From positions 1-25,190 of the forward strand of contig URMQ01000010.1 of assembly GCA_900548955.1 (NCBI GenBank): DNA of 25,190 nucleotides, written 5' to 3'. The notes beneath the pieces are model-generated. The model searched no databases. It saw nothing but the letters and a program-made list of their open reading frames with translations, and had not been told where the DNA came from. Made by a program: the position numbers and the translations under genes. Below, in pieces: positions 24,148 through 25,190 of this stretch. Position 1 is the stretch's first letter; each line of letters begins with the position of its first letter. Origin of the DNA: an uncultured Eggerthella sp. (GTDB taxonomy: Bacteria > Actinomycetota > Coriobacteriia > Coriobacteriales > Eggerthellaceae).

Positions 24148-24186
24148 GTGCACTTTCTTTCACTTTTTTGTGCACAAAATGTGCCT
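24148..24186. promoter_or_regulatory. GTGCAC palindrome cluster between cysK and the surface-protein gene
   Basis: A perfect 14-bp palindrome, TTTTGTGCACAAAA (24166-24179), carries GTGCAC at 24170-24175. Another GTGCAC lies at 24148-24153, and a half-site GTGCCT at 24181-24186. The steps are 22 and 11 bases, about two turns and one turn of the helix. It lies 160-200 bases upstream of cysK and about 80 bases upstream of the surface-protein gene, so it could control either. Confidence 0.4.
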
Positions 24187-24262
24187 CAAACTTCTCCTTT
24201 ATGTGAATTTGACCTTTCACAATTAAAGCTATCTCGGTTCCCTACGAACGACAGGAGAAGCT

Positions 24263-25190
24263 ATGAGCACCAATCACAGCAAGCATTACTTCAGCCATAT
24301 CATAAGAAAAGGGTCTCCAAGAGATACTCTGCAGACCGCTCCCATAGTCCTACATACACTACCCGTACTTGCGCTATCCATTTTTTTACTTGTTGGCTTG
24401 GTGAGTTTTGTATTTCTTCTAGGCGCCTTGTGTCCTCAGAACACCCAGGCACTCGAGGGAACCGATTCTCCTCTTACCGTAACCATTAAAGTTGAAGGAT
24501 TTCCCGACACAATTCCCGCGCTGGAGTCGGGAAAAGATTTTACCCCAGGTCAGCCTGTTAAAAGCAATCCTCGTTTTATGGTAGATGAGCAAGGAAATCA
24601 AATACTGGCAAACCTTATAGAAGAAAAAGAAGCAGAAGGATACCAGCTTGTTTGGAAAACCGATGATGGCACTGCCTTTGACTGGTTCAACACCGCTGTG
24701 TCCACAAGCATTACCGTTATAGGAACTTTTGAAAAAGCAGATTACTCTGTTCGCGTTTCTTTCAATGATGGCACCACTCAAGATTTGGAAGTATCAGTTC
24801 CAAAAGGTACTTCATTTAAAGACGCCTACGGAAGCATTCCTCAACAGCCCTCAAAAACAGGGTATTCATTTGTTCGTTGGGTGAATTCAAACGACAATTC
24901 GACTTTTGATTTCACCGCACCCGTAACCGCTTCAACTACGGTATATGCTCTGTTTTCTATTAGCGAACCCGACAAAGTGGTTACCATAGATGCAGATTTC
25001 GATGTACCTGAAACGCTATCTGGAAGGTGCTATATTGGTGCAACTTGGGGAGTCCACCCCGCTCAATTCAGCATTTCTGGATTCACAGGAGAGCTAGAAG
25101 GATGCTCAGGAACAGGATCCTGTTCGCTCGCGAGTGCAGCAGCGCCTTCATACACCTGGGCAGATTACACTGCAACCTTAGTAGATATCA
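24263..25190 (+). CDS. Secreted surface protein with InlB/Flg_new-type repeat, 3' partial
   Basis: An open frame running off the window end, so at least 309 aa. AGGAG (24253-24257) is 5 bases before the ATG. The N-terminus is a long export signal: a basic polar stretch, then a hydrophobic run at about residues 28-56 (LHTLPVLALSIFLLVGLVSF and beyond) and a likely cleavage site after TQA near residue 64. A Listeria-Bacteroides/InlB-B-type repeat follows at about 165-235: YSVRVSFNDGTTQDLEVSV, then SIPQQPSKTGYSFVRW and ending VTASTTVYALF. After it comes a further beta-rich region with several cysteines (GRCYIGATWG, GCSGTGSC). Such repeats are common in cell-wall or secreted adhesins of Gram-positive bacteria. 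The anchor, if any, lies beyond the window. Confidence 0.8.
   Translation, partial: MSTNHSKHYFSHIIRKGSPRDTLQTAPIVLHTLPVLALSIFLLVGLVSFVFLLGALCPQNTQALEGTDSPLTVTIKVEGFPDTIPALESGKDFTPGQPVKSNPRFMVDEQGNQILANLIEEKEAEGYQLVWKTDDGTAFDWFNTAVSTSITVIGTFEKADYSVRVSFNDGTTQDLEVSVPKGTSFKDAYGSIPQQPSKTGYSFVRWVNSNDNSTFDFTAPVTASTTVYALFSISEPDKVVTIDADFDVPETLSGRCYIGATWGVHPAQFSISGFTGELEGCSGTGSCSLASAAAPSYTWADYTATLVDI

Noticed and set aside
23923..24153. A 76-aa minus-strand frame overlapping the cysK start, possible leader peptide
   Set aside because: It has no ribosome-binding site, covers the cysK ribosome-binding site and the first 22 codons of cysK in another frame, and looks like chance in an A/G-rich strand.
24419..24781. 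A 120-aa minus-strand frame opposite the surface-protein gene
   Set aside because: The plus strand encodes an export signal and an InlB-type repeat in a frame with a good ribosome-binding site; the minus frame is its shadow.

Overview
The window holds about 20 protein-coding genes, some incomplete, in short mostly co-directional blocks. I see no rRNA, tRNA, CRISPR array, insertion sequence or prophage. Base composition is moderate. The gene mix suggests a small-genome anaerobic or fermentative bacterium: a giant BadF/HgdC-type activase, a 2-hydroxyacid dehydrogenase beside an OFA-like MFS carrier, a PiT phosphate transporter with a universal stress protein, and a UbiB-like kinase with a phasin-like helical protein. 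A Coriobacteriia-type actinobacterium is my best guess. It is an inference from gene content, not a determination.

Layout. 1-1438 (+): the 3' end of a flavin split-barrel (PNPOx-like) gene with an Ala/Thr/Asp-rich tandem-repeat linker, then a ZIP metal transporter. 1558-1899 (-): a small membrane protein. 2206-3468 (+): a fosmidomycin-resistance-type MFS pump, overlapping tail to tail with a Ser/Asn-rich membrane protein (-). 4677-6493 (-): an AEC-family carrier and a TatD-type metal hydrolase, divergent from an MBL-fold hydrolase (+, 6595-7647). 7805-10097 (-): a phosphate block of pit transporter, 75-aa membrane protein and tandem universal stress protein, ending in a hairpin terminator. 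Upstream of pit are direct repeats in helical phase that look like a Pho box next to a -10 element. 10473-12786 (-): a D-2-hydroxyacid dehydrogenase and an MFS carrier separated by a terminator-like hairpin, with a 29-bp inverted repeat over the dehydrogenase promoter. 12931-15938 (-): phasin-like protein, UbiB-like kinase, and a four-helix membrane protein whose frame is broken at a run of seven T. 16114-21728 (+): a 1634-residue fused activase/dehydratase-like protein followed by a TetR regulator. 21761-23987 (-): cysK and a plant-type glutamate-cysteine ligase, translationally coupled. 24263-end (+): the start of a secreted surface protein with an InlB/Flg_new-type repeat.

Themes. The most unusual object is the giant fused activase with its TetR neighbour. 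It carries two complete ATPase modules, each with both cluster cysteines, plus two cysteine-bearing dehydratase-like modules in one chain. Phosphate (pit block) and thiol (cysK-gshA) metabolism appear as compact, apparently regulated units. Ser/Thr/Asn/Ala-rich low-complexity linkers recur in unrelated genes across the window.
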